From contig WAID01000016.1 in assembly GCA_016584495.1 (NCBI GenBank), forward strand, positions 62,001 through 126,000: a DNA stretch of 64,000 nt. Direction: 5' to 3'. Position numbers and translations under genes: made by a program. Within the stretch, counting starts at the first letter, position 1. The number at the start of each line of letters is the position of its first letter. Source of the stretch: Celoporthe dispersa. Its lineage: Eukaryota > Ascomycota > Sordariomycetes > Diaporthales > Cryphonectriaceae. Of the stretch, positions 23,863-33,708 are shown piece by piece. The notes beneath the pieces were generated by a model. It worked only from the letters and a program-made list of their open reading frames with translations, did no database searches and was not told the origin of the DNA.

Positions 23863-26172
23863 ATGTTTGAACACGTCCTCCTGGTTCCTCTCCTGTTGGC
23901 AGGCCAGATCGCAGCAGCGACTCCCTACGCCGAATACATCCTCGCCCCCGAGTCACGAACGATCCTCCCGGCCTCGATACATCGAGTCAACGGCACGGTG
24001 TCAGGCGCACAATCCCTAGTCTCCAGCAGCACGAACGGGAGTGCAGTTCTAAAAGGCAACTCGTCAATCACCTTTGACTACGAGAGGAACATAGGAGGTG
24101 TGGTCAGCGTCACGGTCGGATCGGTGTCCTCGGATGATGCTGTCATCGGTTTGACCTTTACAGAGTCCAGCCTGTGGATCAACGGGGCCGCCTCGGATGC
24201 CACCGCCGATGCTGGCCTGGACACCCCCCTCTGGCTTGACGTGGGCGCCGGGCCCGGAACATACACTGTGCCTCGGGAGTTTGATCGGGGTGCCTTCAGA
24301 TACCTGAGCATCGTCAGCAACTCCAGCGCTGCGATCGAGGTGGAGAGCGTTGCTGTTCATTTCACCGCCGCTCCTACGCAGGACCTGCGCTCCTATGCCG
24401 GCTATTTCCACAGTAACGACGAGCTGCTGAATCGGATCTGGTATGCGGGTGAGTCGCCCAGATAATATGAATAACGCCGACCCATTGTCCGCGACTTGGA
24501 TTATGATGTATCCGTTGACCAAACTAACCTCCCTTTTCTTTCCATTCACAAAAGGAGCATATACGACGCAACTATGTTCGATTGATCCTCGTCATGGGAA
24601 CTCGTTGATATGGATCCACATCATCAACAGCACCGAGGTCATCGAGCTGCCCGAGACCATCACCTGGTATAACAACTATACCATTACGAATGGGAGCACT
24701 GCCCTGGTCGATGGGGCCAAAAGAGACCGGCTTGTCTGTAAGACTGTCGCCTCCCTTGGCTAGGGAATCATCATTATGATTCATGGTTTCAAGCCTCGGG
24801 CAGAAGAATTCTTGATGGTTAACGATGGAAATATCACAGGGCCTGGCGATATCGTGGTGACTGGCCCAAGTATATTCGTCAGCACCAACGACATGGACTC
24901 TTTACGAAACGGTCTCGACTCCCTCCTTCTGCTACAGAACGCCTCAGGAGCCATGCCATACGCCGGATCTCCATTCTGGCAGGATGTAGGAGAGCCCTTC
25001 AGCTTCACCTACCATCTGCACGGCCTGCTGGATATCGCCCTGTACTATGAGTACACCAACGACCTGGCGTATCTCCAGAGCGTCTGGAATAATTTTACGC
25101 TGGGATTGGAGTTCTCCATTGGGCATATTGATGATACTGGCCTTATGAATGTCACCACGAGCTCTGACTGGCTTAGAATTGGCATGGGTGGCCATGTAAG
25201 TGGGATTATAATTGATCAATTTCCCTTTTGCTTCTTCTTCCAACCTGTGTTGGATCATTACCAATTCCTAACTCTCATCACAGAATATTGAAGCCAACGC
25301 CATCCTGTACTACACGCTCAACAAGGGCATCCAGCTAGCCAACGTGCTCAGCGCCACCTCCTACGCAGAAGCCTGGACCACCACCGCAGCCAACATCAAA
25401 ACCGCCGCTAACAACCTCCTCTGGGATAACTCCACCTCCCTCTACCGCGACAACGAGACCACCACCCTCTTCCCCCAGGACGGCAACGCCTGGGCCGTCC
25501 TCTCCAACCTCACCCAGTCCGCAGCCCAGAGCACAGCTGTCACAGCCGCCCTCCGCACCCGCTGGGGCACATACGGCGCCCCCGCACCGGAGGTAGGCAG
25601 CACCCCGGCCACCGTCTCCCCTTTTGTCGGCTACTTCGAGCTGCTGGCACACCACGCCGCGGGGAAATGCCTCCGCCGCCCTGGAACTCACGCGCCTGCA
25701 GTGGGGGTTCATGCTTGACGACCCACGCATGACCAACAGCACGTTCATCGAGGGCTACGCAGCCGACGGAAGCCTGCACTATGCGCCCTATACTAACGAC
25801 GCGCGGGTGTCGCACGCCCACGGCTGGTCGACAGGTCCCACGTCCGTGCTGACAATGTACACGGCGGGCCTGAGGCTGGCGGCGGCGGGCGGGACGGAGT
25901 GGACTGTTGCGCCGAGACTGGGCGGGCTGGTGAGCGTGGAAGCCGGGTTTGTGGCGCCGGCGGGGGCGTTTGAGGTTCGGGCCGAGGCGGATGGGGAGAC
26001 GGAGGTGGTTACGGGGTTGTGGTTCTCGACGCCTGAGGGGACGGAGGGAAGTGTGTCCTTGCCTGGGGTTCTAGGGAGTCTGGAGGATGAGAAGGGAAAC
26101 GCTGTGGCTCTTGTGGATGGGGAGGTCTCGGGGGTTCCGGGAGGGAATTGGACATTGGTAATTACGGCTTAG
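23863..26172 (+). CDS. GH78 alpha-L-rhamnosidase, one frameshift
   Basis: Four exons (23863-24448, 24555-24737, 24840-25195, 25284-26172) encode about 670 residues once a single-base shift is allowed. The ATG sits in a good context (GCCGCC before it) and opens a signal peptide (MFEHVLLVPLLLAGQIAAA), so the enzyme is secreted; the usual reaction is release of terminal L-rhamnose from pectin or flavonoid glycosides. The GH78 signature DGAKRDRLVW is at 248-257 and is completed across intron 2 (T|GG makes the Trp). The (alpha/alpha)6 barrel continues to SHAHGWSTGPTSVLTMY, and a C-terminal beta domain closes the protein. In GGGGAAA at 25661-25667 one extra base moves the frame: ...HHAAG reads on in one frame and NASAALELTRLQWGF in the next. 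No intron can explain it. Confidence 0.87.
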
Positions 26173-26901
26173 GTGGTTTCCATCACATAAGTGAGTCTGT
26201 TTATGGCGAGATTCCTATTGTAACATGATTCTCTTGCTCGTAACGTGTAATAGCTCAGCATCATCTTGACGAATCACAACAGCATTACTCTTTGAACTGA
26301 ATACCGTACTTCCCGGCTGAGAATGTTTTTTTTTTCTTCTTTCTTTTTTCTCTTTACCGAGCCAGCCGCAGCATGCAGGTCTCGTCAGCTTTTAGAAAGG
26401 TTATCATCATCAGTCTCAAGGTCTCTCGAGTCGTCTAGGTAGGTAATCTGTTTACTCAATCATATCTACAATGAAATCATCTCCTCACCGCAGGTTCAGA
26501 CCCCATAGTATACTAATCAACTGCACCCTGTCGTAATCTCGCAAACTATTTCTGACTATTCCACACCGTCTCGTGGATTGAAGGTGGCGAAGGATCGTGT
26601 GTAGGAAGAACGCCGGATGAGTGCGTATGCAGTAATATGAGACACGGCCAATGATGACTGCGCCGTTCTACCAACGCTGACTCAGAGTCATACAGCATTG
26701 TTAAGTGGATAGATATGATGAGTTTGTACCCACGAGGCTCCGGTTTGCGGTGTGGTTATATTTTTTTTTTGGCTTACTTAAAGACTGAGACAATACGTCC
26801 TTCGATTTGTGCGAGGAGTTCTTCAGCCTCTTACTAATTAACTACCACGGACATCTGAGCTGTTTTAGATTTCTTTCACCAGGCAAGACAGAAACGTGAT
26901 C
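26173..26901. other. Intergenic, promoter of glutathione transferase gene
   Basis: No gene. Contains a T/C-rich stretch at 26327-26355 and an inverted TACCGTA element near 26303. Confidence 0.55.
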
Positions 26902-27690
26902 ATGGGTTCGACAGGCGACACTAACAAGCTCATTCTCTACACCAACCACACATGCACATGTACGCAGTTTGTCTTCTCGAAGCCGTGAGGGCGATACCAC
27001 AAGACTCGACTGACATAAACCCCAGGGGCAAATCGAGCAAACGTCGCACTCACAGAGCTGGGCGTGCCCTTTGAGGAGCGAATCATCAACGTCGATGGCC
27101 CTCGCCCGGCCGACTTCCTCAAGCTAAACCCTCGCGGCCTCGTGCCCGTGCTCATCTTCAACGACCAGGTCATCATCGAGTCCGCCATCGTCTGCCAGTT
27201 CCTGGCAGACCTCTACCCGTCCCATCTATGTCCACCTCCAACCTCCACAGAGGGCGCACTGCGCCGTGCTGCCATGTCCTTCTTCATCGACGCCTACTGG
27301 ACCAAGTTCCACACAGTTCTCTTCAGGCTGTTCGAGGCGCCGACGGAGCAGGATGAAGAGAAGGTCATCGACGACGCCGTCCGGGGCCTAGTCGGCGAGG
27401 TCGAGCCGCTGCTGGCGGATGCCGCGCCATTCTGGGGCGGGAGTGAGAAGCTGACGCTGGCGGAGGTGATCACGGGCCCGTTTGTCATTCGGGCGCTGAC
27501 GCTATCTAGGCATGGAGTCTATCCTGAGAGTCTGAACAGACGGGCACGAGAGGAGGCGCCGGGGTTTTTCAAGTGGGCAAGTGCAGTGTCTGGTCACCCG
27601 AGTATTACCTCAATCTTTGATGAGGACGTTATTGTTGCGCGGTCTGAGGCGAAGAGGACGCGCATGCGCAAGGCTGCCGGGCTGGCTTGA
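26902..27690 (+). CDS. Glutathione S-transferase family protein
   Basis: Two exons (26902-26959 and 27026-27690) give 240 residues. The N-terminal thioredoxin-like domain begins KLILYTNHTCTWANRANVAL, where the cysteine after NHT is at the position of the catalytic Cys of fungal omega-like/GTT transferases; ELGVPFEERIIN and the later PVLIF...IIESAIVCQFL give the glutathione-binding cis-Pro and Glu-Ser. An all-helical C-terminal domain follows. The first exon is short but essential: the join T|GG restores the Trp of the family's C-x-W-A motif. It would conjugate or reduce electrophiles with glutathione in the cytosol. It converges tail-to-tail with the ATP-grasp gene 280 bp away and could serve detoxification or a C-S step in that block; this is inference. 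Confidence 0.9.
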
Positions 27691-27970
27691 TTGATGATGT
27701 AGGCGTATATACGTTTAATTTTTTTTTTTTTCAATTTCAAGGTACAAGATTGAGCCACAAAAGTCAGTAGACAGAAAGAGAGGAGAATGTATGACCCCTG
27801 GAAACCCTCATGACAGGCGTCGAACATCCTCAAAGCAGTGTAATTCCAGGAGATTTCCCGATAGAACATCGTTGAGATTATGGACAGTTCAGCTCATCGC
27901 TTGTCAATAATGACGTCGAATTCAGATACTAAAGGAATTGCTAATGATCATATAGTTGATGTAAAGTCTA

Positions 27971-29389
27971 TCATGCCTGCGCAAGTCTACCTCGAATCCA
28001 GCCTTCGACCTCTCCTAGATGCACAGCATCCTTAGCTCCCCAGACAACATCAGCCATATTGTCATCACTGCCAATCTCTGCCGTCGCGGTAACAATCACC
28101 TGGCCAGTCTCTACCAGAGGCTGCAGCCGACTATAGATATCCTCGACCGCTCCACGATATTCAACAGCAGCGAACTGGGCCAAGGGCAGACCTCTTCCCT
28201 TCCAGAAATGGCCAGACATGAGGCAGATCGGCATAGAGCCTGTGAAGCGCGCGTTGAGGTCGACCACCCACTGCTTGCCCTCCCGATCTGCCACGATGTC
28301 CACACCAGCCCAGCCCATGAACGACTGCGGCAGTCTCTGTGTGGTGTGCCGTACAGTGTCCCATACCAATCTGCTAAGTTCTTCCTGCCTGCTGTAGTCA
28401 ATGTGACCGCCAACCCACTTCCCATGAGCGGTTAGTGTCTGAACTGTAACTCCCAAGATCAAAGGGTTGTTTCGATCGTGAGTGGTTCCTGGAGCCCCTA
28501 CGACGAAATGAACACTTAAATCCAGTACAAGATCGATATACTGCGATAAAAGGATCTCGGTCGTACCGCGAGCTGCATAAGTGGCCATGGACGCGACCGT
28601 TTCCTCCCTCTGTTCCTCAGTCCTGACGATGAACGTGCCAAAGCCACACCCGGCCCGGCAGAGCTTGACCACAAAGGGGAGAGGTCGGGCCCGCAAGATG
28701 CCAGACGGCTTGTCCAGGTCGGCCGATCCCAAGTCGATGATCTCAGACTCTGGCGTGCGGATGCCAGACGTGACGAGAAACTTTTTCGAGTTGACATCGA
28801 ACATCTCTCGTGGGTCGAGCAGGCAGTCGTGGTCGTCCATCCAGCCCTGCGGTCGCCAGAAGAGCAGCTTCCTGCCCTCGCTGGCCTCCTTGAGCTTCTC
28901 GAAGGGACTGGACCCGTCAAGATCTATAATCTTCGGCTGGTGCCGCTGATCAGGTGCCAGCTGCGACAAAGCCCTGTGCATCCCGGCCTCGGTGATGTTG
29001 GGAGAAAAGAAGATGACGTCCATGTTGCCTAGCCCAAATGCCCTGCGCAGAGGCTTCAGACCCAGGATGATCCTCCTCAGCCTTGATCTCTCCTGCTCGT
29101 CGTCCGAGTACGGGACGGGCTCCTCGTCTTCCGGGTAGACAAGCTCGCGCGGGAAGGCCGGGTGCAGGTCCATGTGGCCAAAGACGCAGTACATAGTCAC
29201 GATGAAGGGGCCGTGGATGCCATTCTCGCGGTAGAGGTCCGCCAAGGTGGTGTCGAGACGAATTGTATTGCTGAATTTGGATTTTGACAGTAGGGAATAA
29301 TCCTGTTGCGTGGTTCCTGTGAGCTGCAGGACGACGGCCTCGTCATCCAGCCCGAGGTGTCTTGTCGCTCTGGGGTTTCTAATGGTCAT
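27971..29389 (-). CDS. ATP-grasp domain protein, carboxylate-amine ligase-like
   Basis: Single exon, 472 residues, no signal peptide. The ATP-grasp core is visible: VVKLCRAGCGFG at 240-251 corresponds to the nucleotide-binding lysine strand and Gly-rich loop, and WVVDLNARFTGS at 374-385 carries the Mg/ATP-binding D-x-N-x-R set of the last core strands. The N-terminal 200 residues (FSPNITEAG, DLDGSSPFEKLKE) form the preATP-grasp part. It resembles the fungal protein group named solid-state-culture-specific ATP-grasp protein from Aspergillus oryzae. Family members join a carboxylate to an amine or similar nucleophile through an acyl-phosphate; the substrates here are unknown. It lies within a run of oxidoreductase and transporter genes with no PKS or NRPS, so it is the best candidate for a bond-forming enzyme there. 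Confidence 0.9.
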   Translation of the reverse strand: MTIRNPRATRHLGLDDEAVVLQLTGTTQQDYSLLSKSKFSNTIRLDTTLADLYRENGIHGPFIVTMYCVFGHMDLHPAFPRELVYPEDEEPVPYSDDEQERSRLRRIILGLKPLRRAFGLGNMDVIFFSPNITEAGMHRALSQLAPDQRHQPKIIDLDGSSPFEKLKEASEGRKLLFWRPQGWMDDHDCLLDPREMFDVNSKKFLVTSGIRTPESEIIDLGSADLDKPSGILRARPLPFVVKLCRAGCGFGTFIVRTEEQREETVASMATYAARGTTEILLSQYIDLVLDLSVHFVVGAPGTTHDRNNPLILGVTVQTLTAHGKWVGGHIDYSRQEELSRLVWDTVRHTTQRLPQSFMGWAGVDIVADREGKQWVVDLNARFTGSMPICLMSGHFWKGRGLPLAQFAAVEYRGAVEDIYSRLQPLVETGQVIVTATAEIGSDDNMADVVWGAKDAVHLGEVEGWIRGRLAQA

Positions 29390-29480
29390 TGTAGACAGGG
29401 AAGCAAGAATTGGAGGTCACGAGACAATTTTCAAATGCATCAAAATTGAGAATGATACTTTCTCGTTGCATGCAGGATTC

Positions 29481-29506
29481 TGTAGGGCTGTAGGGCTGTA
29501 GGGCTG
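29481..29506. repeat. 9-bp tandem repeat in ATP-grasp promoter
   Basis: TGTAGGGCT repeated almost three times in perfect head-to-tail order, 92-117 bp upstream of the ATG at 29389. It may be a regulatory element or chance slippage. Confidence 0.7.
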
Positions 29507-30344
29507 GGCGGCATTAATTATCAAGCCTCTTTTATTCCGGCTTTTCGCCTCCGGGACTCCGTGGCTTACACTGATAACATCATGTCTCAGTAATTAATCC
29601 ATAAACTTACTAGCCATGTCAGCATTTCAGGCACGCGACCAGAAAGAAATAGTGATCCGAGATGACTGAGAAAGAGAAAGATGGATACGATGCTCACCGC
29701 CGGAGACCTGCGTATCTGTCAGCAGGGAACTTTAATGACCTAGCCAGCCCTTCCGAGCCTTCTTCTAACGTCAGTGTTCTTCTATCTCGAAAAGAAATAT
29801 CGCCCCCGTTCTCTCTATCTATTGGGCTGAACGATCTCCGGCTCGCGGACTACTGCCTAAGTATGTTCCTTGCTTTAATTATGGTTTAGTCGCTGTGGCT
29901 CCCGCCGCTTCACATTCCACTTTTGTGAAAGGCTGTGGGTCTCAGAACGACGCCGGAGGAGTTCTGATGGAGCTGTATAAGCTGAGGGAGCCGGGGGGGG
30001 GGGTTCAAGAGGGGGCTAGCTGCATCTTGATGACTGCAAGCTCAAGAGGGAAAAGAGAACGTCTTTCAAGAGCGGGCAGCGGTGGAGATCACATTAAGCC
30101 ATAGAAGATGCTGAGGAGGCACTGCACGTCACGTCTGAAAGAATTTCGAGGCAGGAAGCACTCGAGATACTTACAGACAAACTCAGTGCACGTATCGACA
30201 TTGCAGTTTCAGTACCCTGGGCCAAGCGGTGGATTTTCCTGATTGCGGATACAGATTTCGACTTGTAATCACTTCATAGGCTATGTCGTGAGGTCGTAGA
30301 GAAGTTGAACCAGAGCGCCATCAATCACCCAATCACCATTCCTC
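29507..30344. other. Intergenic, no gene seen
   Basis: Promoter of the ATP-grasp gene followed by unassigned sequence with a G9 run near 29995-30003. No convincing frame. Confidence 0.5.
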
Positions 30345-30920
30345 CTAAACCCTCTCAAATTTCCCCGTCCCTTTTTCCGTCTCTTGACGTATTAGTGTCG
30401 GTGTGAACTCGTCCTTGGATTCGTCCTCCTCGAATGTATTATGGGACCCATACACATCTGCATCCCTGAGATCCAGATCCGGCAGATGTGACTCTCTCTG
30501 TCTGGACCCTCCCGTGCCCTTGACGAACGCAGATGCCATCGGGTTGGAAATTTCGACGGCGGGAGTCGGCCCTGCGGAAACCAGTGCCGTGTTGTCTAGC
30601 ACAGATATTCCTCTGTTGAAAGCAGGCCTCCCTTCGGAATGGTCGGGGCCTGGCTGACCGGGCTGCACCTCCTCGTAATCTTGGGCGTGGCTGGCTGTTG
30701 TTTTCCGACACTCGTCTTTGTGCCTTTCGCCTCCTTCATCCGAAACCTGAACCTCATCTGGTTTCCTCTGGGTTGGTAGTTCGGTAATGTGTCCTGTGTG
30801 TGCTTGGTCCTGTGCAAGGTCGAACCTTGGTCGATCTGGTGCTACCACTGTGCCTCTTCGAGGGGCGTTGCCGGTGCCTCTTAGATGACCCTCTCGGTCG
30901 TGAAATGCTTCTTGAGACAT
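30345..30920 (-). CDS. Hypothetical disordered protein (191 aa)
   Basis: Open frame of 191 residues starting MSQEAFHDREGH. It is hydrophilic, rich in Glu, Asp, Arg, Gly and Pro, with no hydrophobic core, signal peptide or motif, so it would be intrinsically disordered. No family recognised. A minus-strand ATG, absence of low-complexity DNA and amino-acid composition unlike the noise frames elsewhere favour a real gene; lack of homology and of introns keeps this uncertain. It sits between the ATP-grasp and acyl-CoA dehydrogenase genes, all on the same strand. Confidence 0.45.
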   Translation of the reverse strand: MSQEAFHDREGHLRGTGNAPRRGTVVAPDRPRFDLAQDQAHTGHITELPTQRKPDEVQVSDEGGERHKDECRKTTASHAQDYEEVQPGQPGPDHSEGRPAFNRGISVLDNTALVSAGPTPAVEISNPMASAFVKGTGGSRQRESHLPDLDLRDADVYGSHNTFEEDESKDEFTPTLIRQETEKGTGKFERV

Positions 30921-31850
30921 AGTCGTGATCTTGTTTTTGATGATTAAGTGGTAGGCTGGACGCTGACTTGGGTGCGGTAACGTGAAAAAGACGTATTGGC
31001 GTCAAGAGGCGTATGATGGAGGGTTGAATTTTTTCGTTGTGCTTGGAAAAGAAACCGAAATAAAGAAAAAGTTTCTTTCACAAGCACGTTTGCCTACTGT
31101 TCTAGGTGACTACGGCTATGTATGTGTCGCCTACACGCGGTCGAGCACAACGTAATGATCGTCGTCTTGTCGCCACAGCATCCACAATTGTCGACCATGA
31201 CGCAAATCAATCCACTTCACCACTAAATTCCGCCACTGACTCGAGCATTACGAATGGTACAGCAATAAGTAGTGCGGGTTTGTAAAGGGCAGCGGGCTAT
31301 GTACTATGTAAGTAGAAAGAAAGCCTTGCATAGGCCTTGTTCCAGCATGGCCACCTCTCTATCTGGCTATTCAAATGCTGGTCATGACACCTAAATTCTA
31401 ATTGCTGAACCAGTAGGGAGGCTTATAGACGCTTACTGGCCCTTGTAGATGTATCTTTTCTCCCACCATTTCATACTTCCGTCCATGATTAAGTATGAAC
31501 GCTTTGGCATCCAGAGGACACAATAACTAATCTGTGGCTCGTCTTTTCTGGCTTGTTTGCAATCGGTGCTGCTGGACCTCCTGTCTCTCCGAATATGATT
31601 TGCATTTTATATTTCCGCCTTGGTTTGGCCCCCTTCCTGTGTGATATCATGATGAGCGGCGAGGAGCAGTCCCAAGGTCACGTCATGGGGGTTTTGTGCA
31701 GAGGCAGCGCATAATATTACTGTGTACGAACATCTTGATTGGGTCTTGGGTTTGCTCTCCTAACTCTCCATCATTGTTATGCTCAATCTTTCAATCCTCG
31801 TTTTCGAGCGCCAACTAAGTCCTAGAAAATGATCAATCTGCTACATGCCG
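30921..31850. other. Intergenic, no gene seen
   Basis: 930 bp without supported coding sequence, between the disordered-protein gene and the end of the acyl-CoA dehydrogenase gene. Confidence 0.55.
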
Positions 31851-33135
31851 TTATAACACGGCACCTTTCTTACGAGAGGCCTTGACTTCCTGTCGGAATG
31901 CCAGGTCCTCCAGAATCTCTTCTGAACCCCCTCCTACTACCATCATGCGCAGGTCCCTCGTGATCTGTTCTACAACACCTCCGCCGCCCGGACCGCCCTT
32001 TTGATAGGCCACACCGCCCATCACCTGCTGGGCCTCTCTGGCAGCCAGCTCGAGGATCCTACCCCCAGACACCTTGGCCAGCGCGATCTTCCCCGCGATC
32101 GTATCCGCCTGCCAGCCGTGGGCCTGGACATGATATGCAATCTGCTCGAGCCAGGCCCAGTGGGACTCAACCTCCCCTCGCAACTGTGACGATCTTGTGG
32201 CGAATAATCTGGTGGCTGATGAGGGGCTGACCAAACGTCTCTCGGCTGCTGGCGTACTCCAGCGCCGTGCTCAGGCACGTGCGGGCCTTCCTGTTGCACC
32301 CGACGGCCATGAGGAACCGCTCCCTGTTGAAGTTGGTCATGATGTACTTGAACCCGGCATTCTCGTCCCCCAGGAGGTTCTCTACAGGCACGACCACGCT
32401 GTCCATGCGGACCCAGCTCGCTCCGCCGGCGTTCTGACCGCTGTTGTAAATCTTTTCGATTTCGACGCCAGGCGACGACAGCGGAACGACGAGCAGCGAG
32501 ATGCCACCGTGCCCCGGTCCGCCTGTGCGGACGGCCGTGGTCATGTGGGTCGCCCACTGTGCGCCTGTGATCCATTTTTTGGTCCCCGTCACGACGTAGA
32601 CCTGCTCGTCTGGGCTCTTGACCGCCCGCGTGCGGATGTTACCTACGTCGCTGCCTCCGGTGGGCTCCGTGATCCCCAGACAGAAACTCGTCTGCCGCGA
32701 GAAGAGGCCAGGCACCCAGCGCTGCTTCTGCGCTTCTGTCCCGTGCGTGAGGATAGGGGGCAGGCCGATGGCGTTGGCGCCGCTTGACAGCGCGATGCCC
32801 ACGCCGCCTTCGAAGCGGCTGACCTCGTCGTTGAGGATCAGGAAGTGAAATGCGTCCAGCTGGTGCGCGGGAATGCCGGCTATGGACCGGAACATCGGCG
32901 GCCGATAGGGCGGCGGGATGTCGGCGAAGGCGAGGCCGGAGTTGATCCAGGATGTCTTGGCCTCGTCTGGGCAGTCACCCTGGGCCTCCCAGGAGAGGGC
33001 GTGGGGCAGGATGTTCTCGTCGATGTACTTTCTTGCGTAGGCCTGGAGATTTCTGTGGGACTGGTTGTAGTATGGTGATTCGAGGGACCTCAGCCACCCC
33101 GGTTCTGACCAGGGATTTGTAGGAATGGATGACAT
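31851..33135 (-). CDS. Acyl-CoA dehydrogenase family protein, one frameshift
   Basis: 427 residues when one base is dropped. The ATG at 33135 (MSSIPTNPWSEP) is preferred over non-ATG starts upstream. The three-domain ACAD fold is evident: N-terminal helices; the middle beta domain with FCLGITEPTGGSDVGN and KKWITGAQWA that bind FAD and substrate; the C-terminal helical domain with SSRETFGQPL and SEEILEDLAFRQ. The enzyme would dehydrogenate an acyl-CoA or a related thioester with FAD. The frame breaks at a C4 run on the plus strand (32174-32177): upstream reads ...KIVTVAR, downstream EVESHWAWLEQIAYHV in another frame, which join exactly if one G is removed. A stop follows two codons after the break in the uncorrected frame. 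Role in the neighbouring block is inferred only from position. Confidence 0.87.
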
Positions 33136-33708
33136 TTTTGTTGCTTGGTGTTGTTCCAAAGGAAGGGCCCGAAAAAAAAATTATCTGGCTGTCATCTCGT
33201 CTGTTGAATATCGAGGTATGAATGCATTGCTTGAAGTAGTCGTAGTCTTGTTCACAATCCAGGGCTAAATACGCTGTTGTAATCAGGTGCCGAGGTCGAC
33301 TGGATACCGTAAAGATGCTCCCCAGGCGTTTCCCCGCATGCTTCCTGTGCAGGACAGCAGCCCCTGTAGGAATGCAGACGGTGATTGTCCCAGTACTGTT
33401 GAGGGATGGGATATAATGGAGGCTATTACTTGATAGATATTGCCAGTCGTCCAGCTCCCAACTTGCCAAAAGTCAAGATAATATTATCTTAGACACAGAG
33501 AAAACAAAACAGTTGTGTAATTATACATAATATAATTTACGTGTACACATAGTGGGAATGTATATATCACTAATGATTTTATGCACCTAGTAACCCGGAT
33601 CAAAGACGGTCTAGTTCAGAGTTTTGAGCATCCAGTTGACGACCACCTCATAGGCCTGTCGAGATCGTATGCAGACTTGAGTCCCGTAACGTCACTTGTA
33701 CGGTTCAA
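33136..33708. other. Intergenic between acyl-CoA dehydrogenase and MFS genes
   Basis: 573 bp containing the acyl-CoA dehydrogenase promoter and MFS 3' flank; AT-rich around 33480-33570. No gene seen. Confidence 0.55.

Noticed and set aside
24738..24839. Apparent stop and frame loss in the GH78 gene
   Set aside because: Explained by a 102-bp intron (GTAAGA...CACAG) that restores the conserved DGAKRDRLVWPGD exactly.
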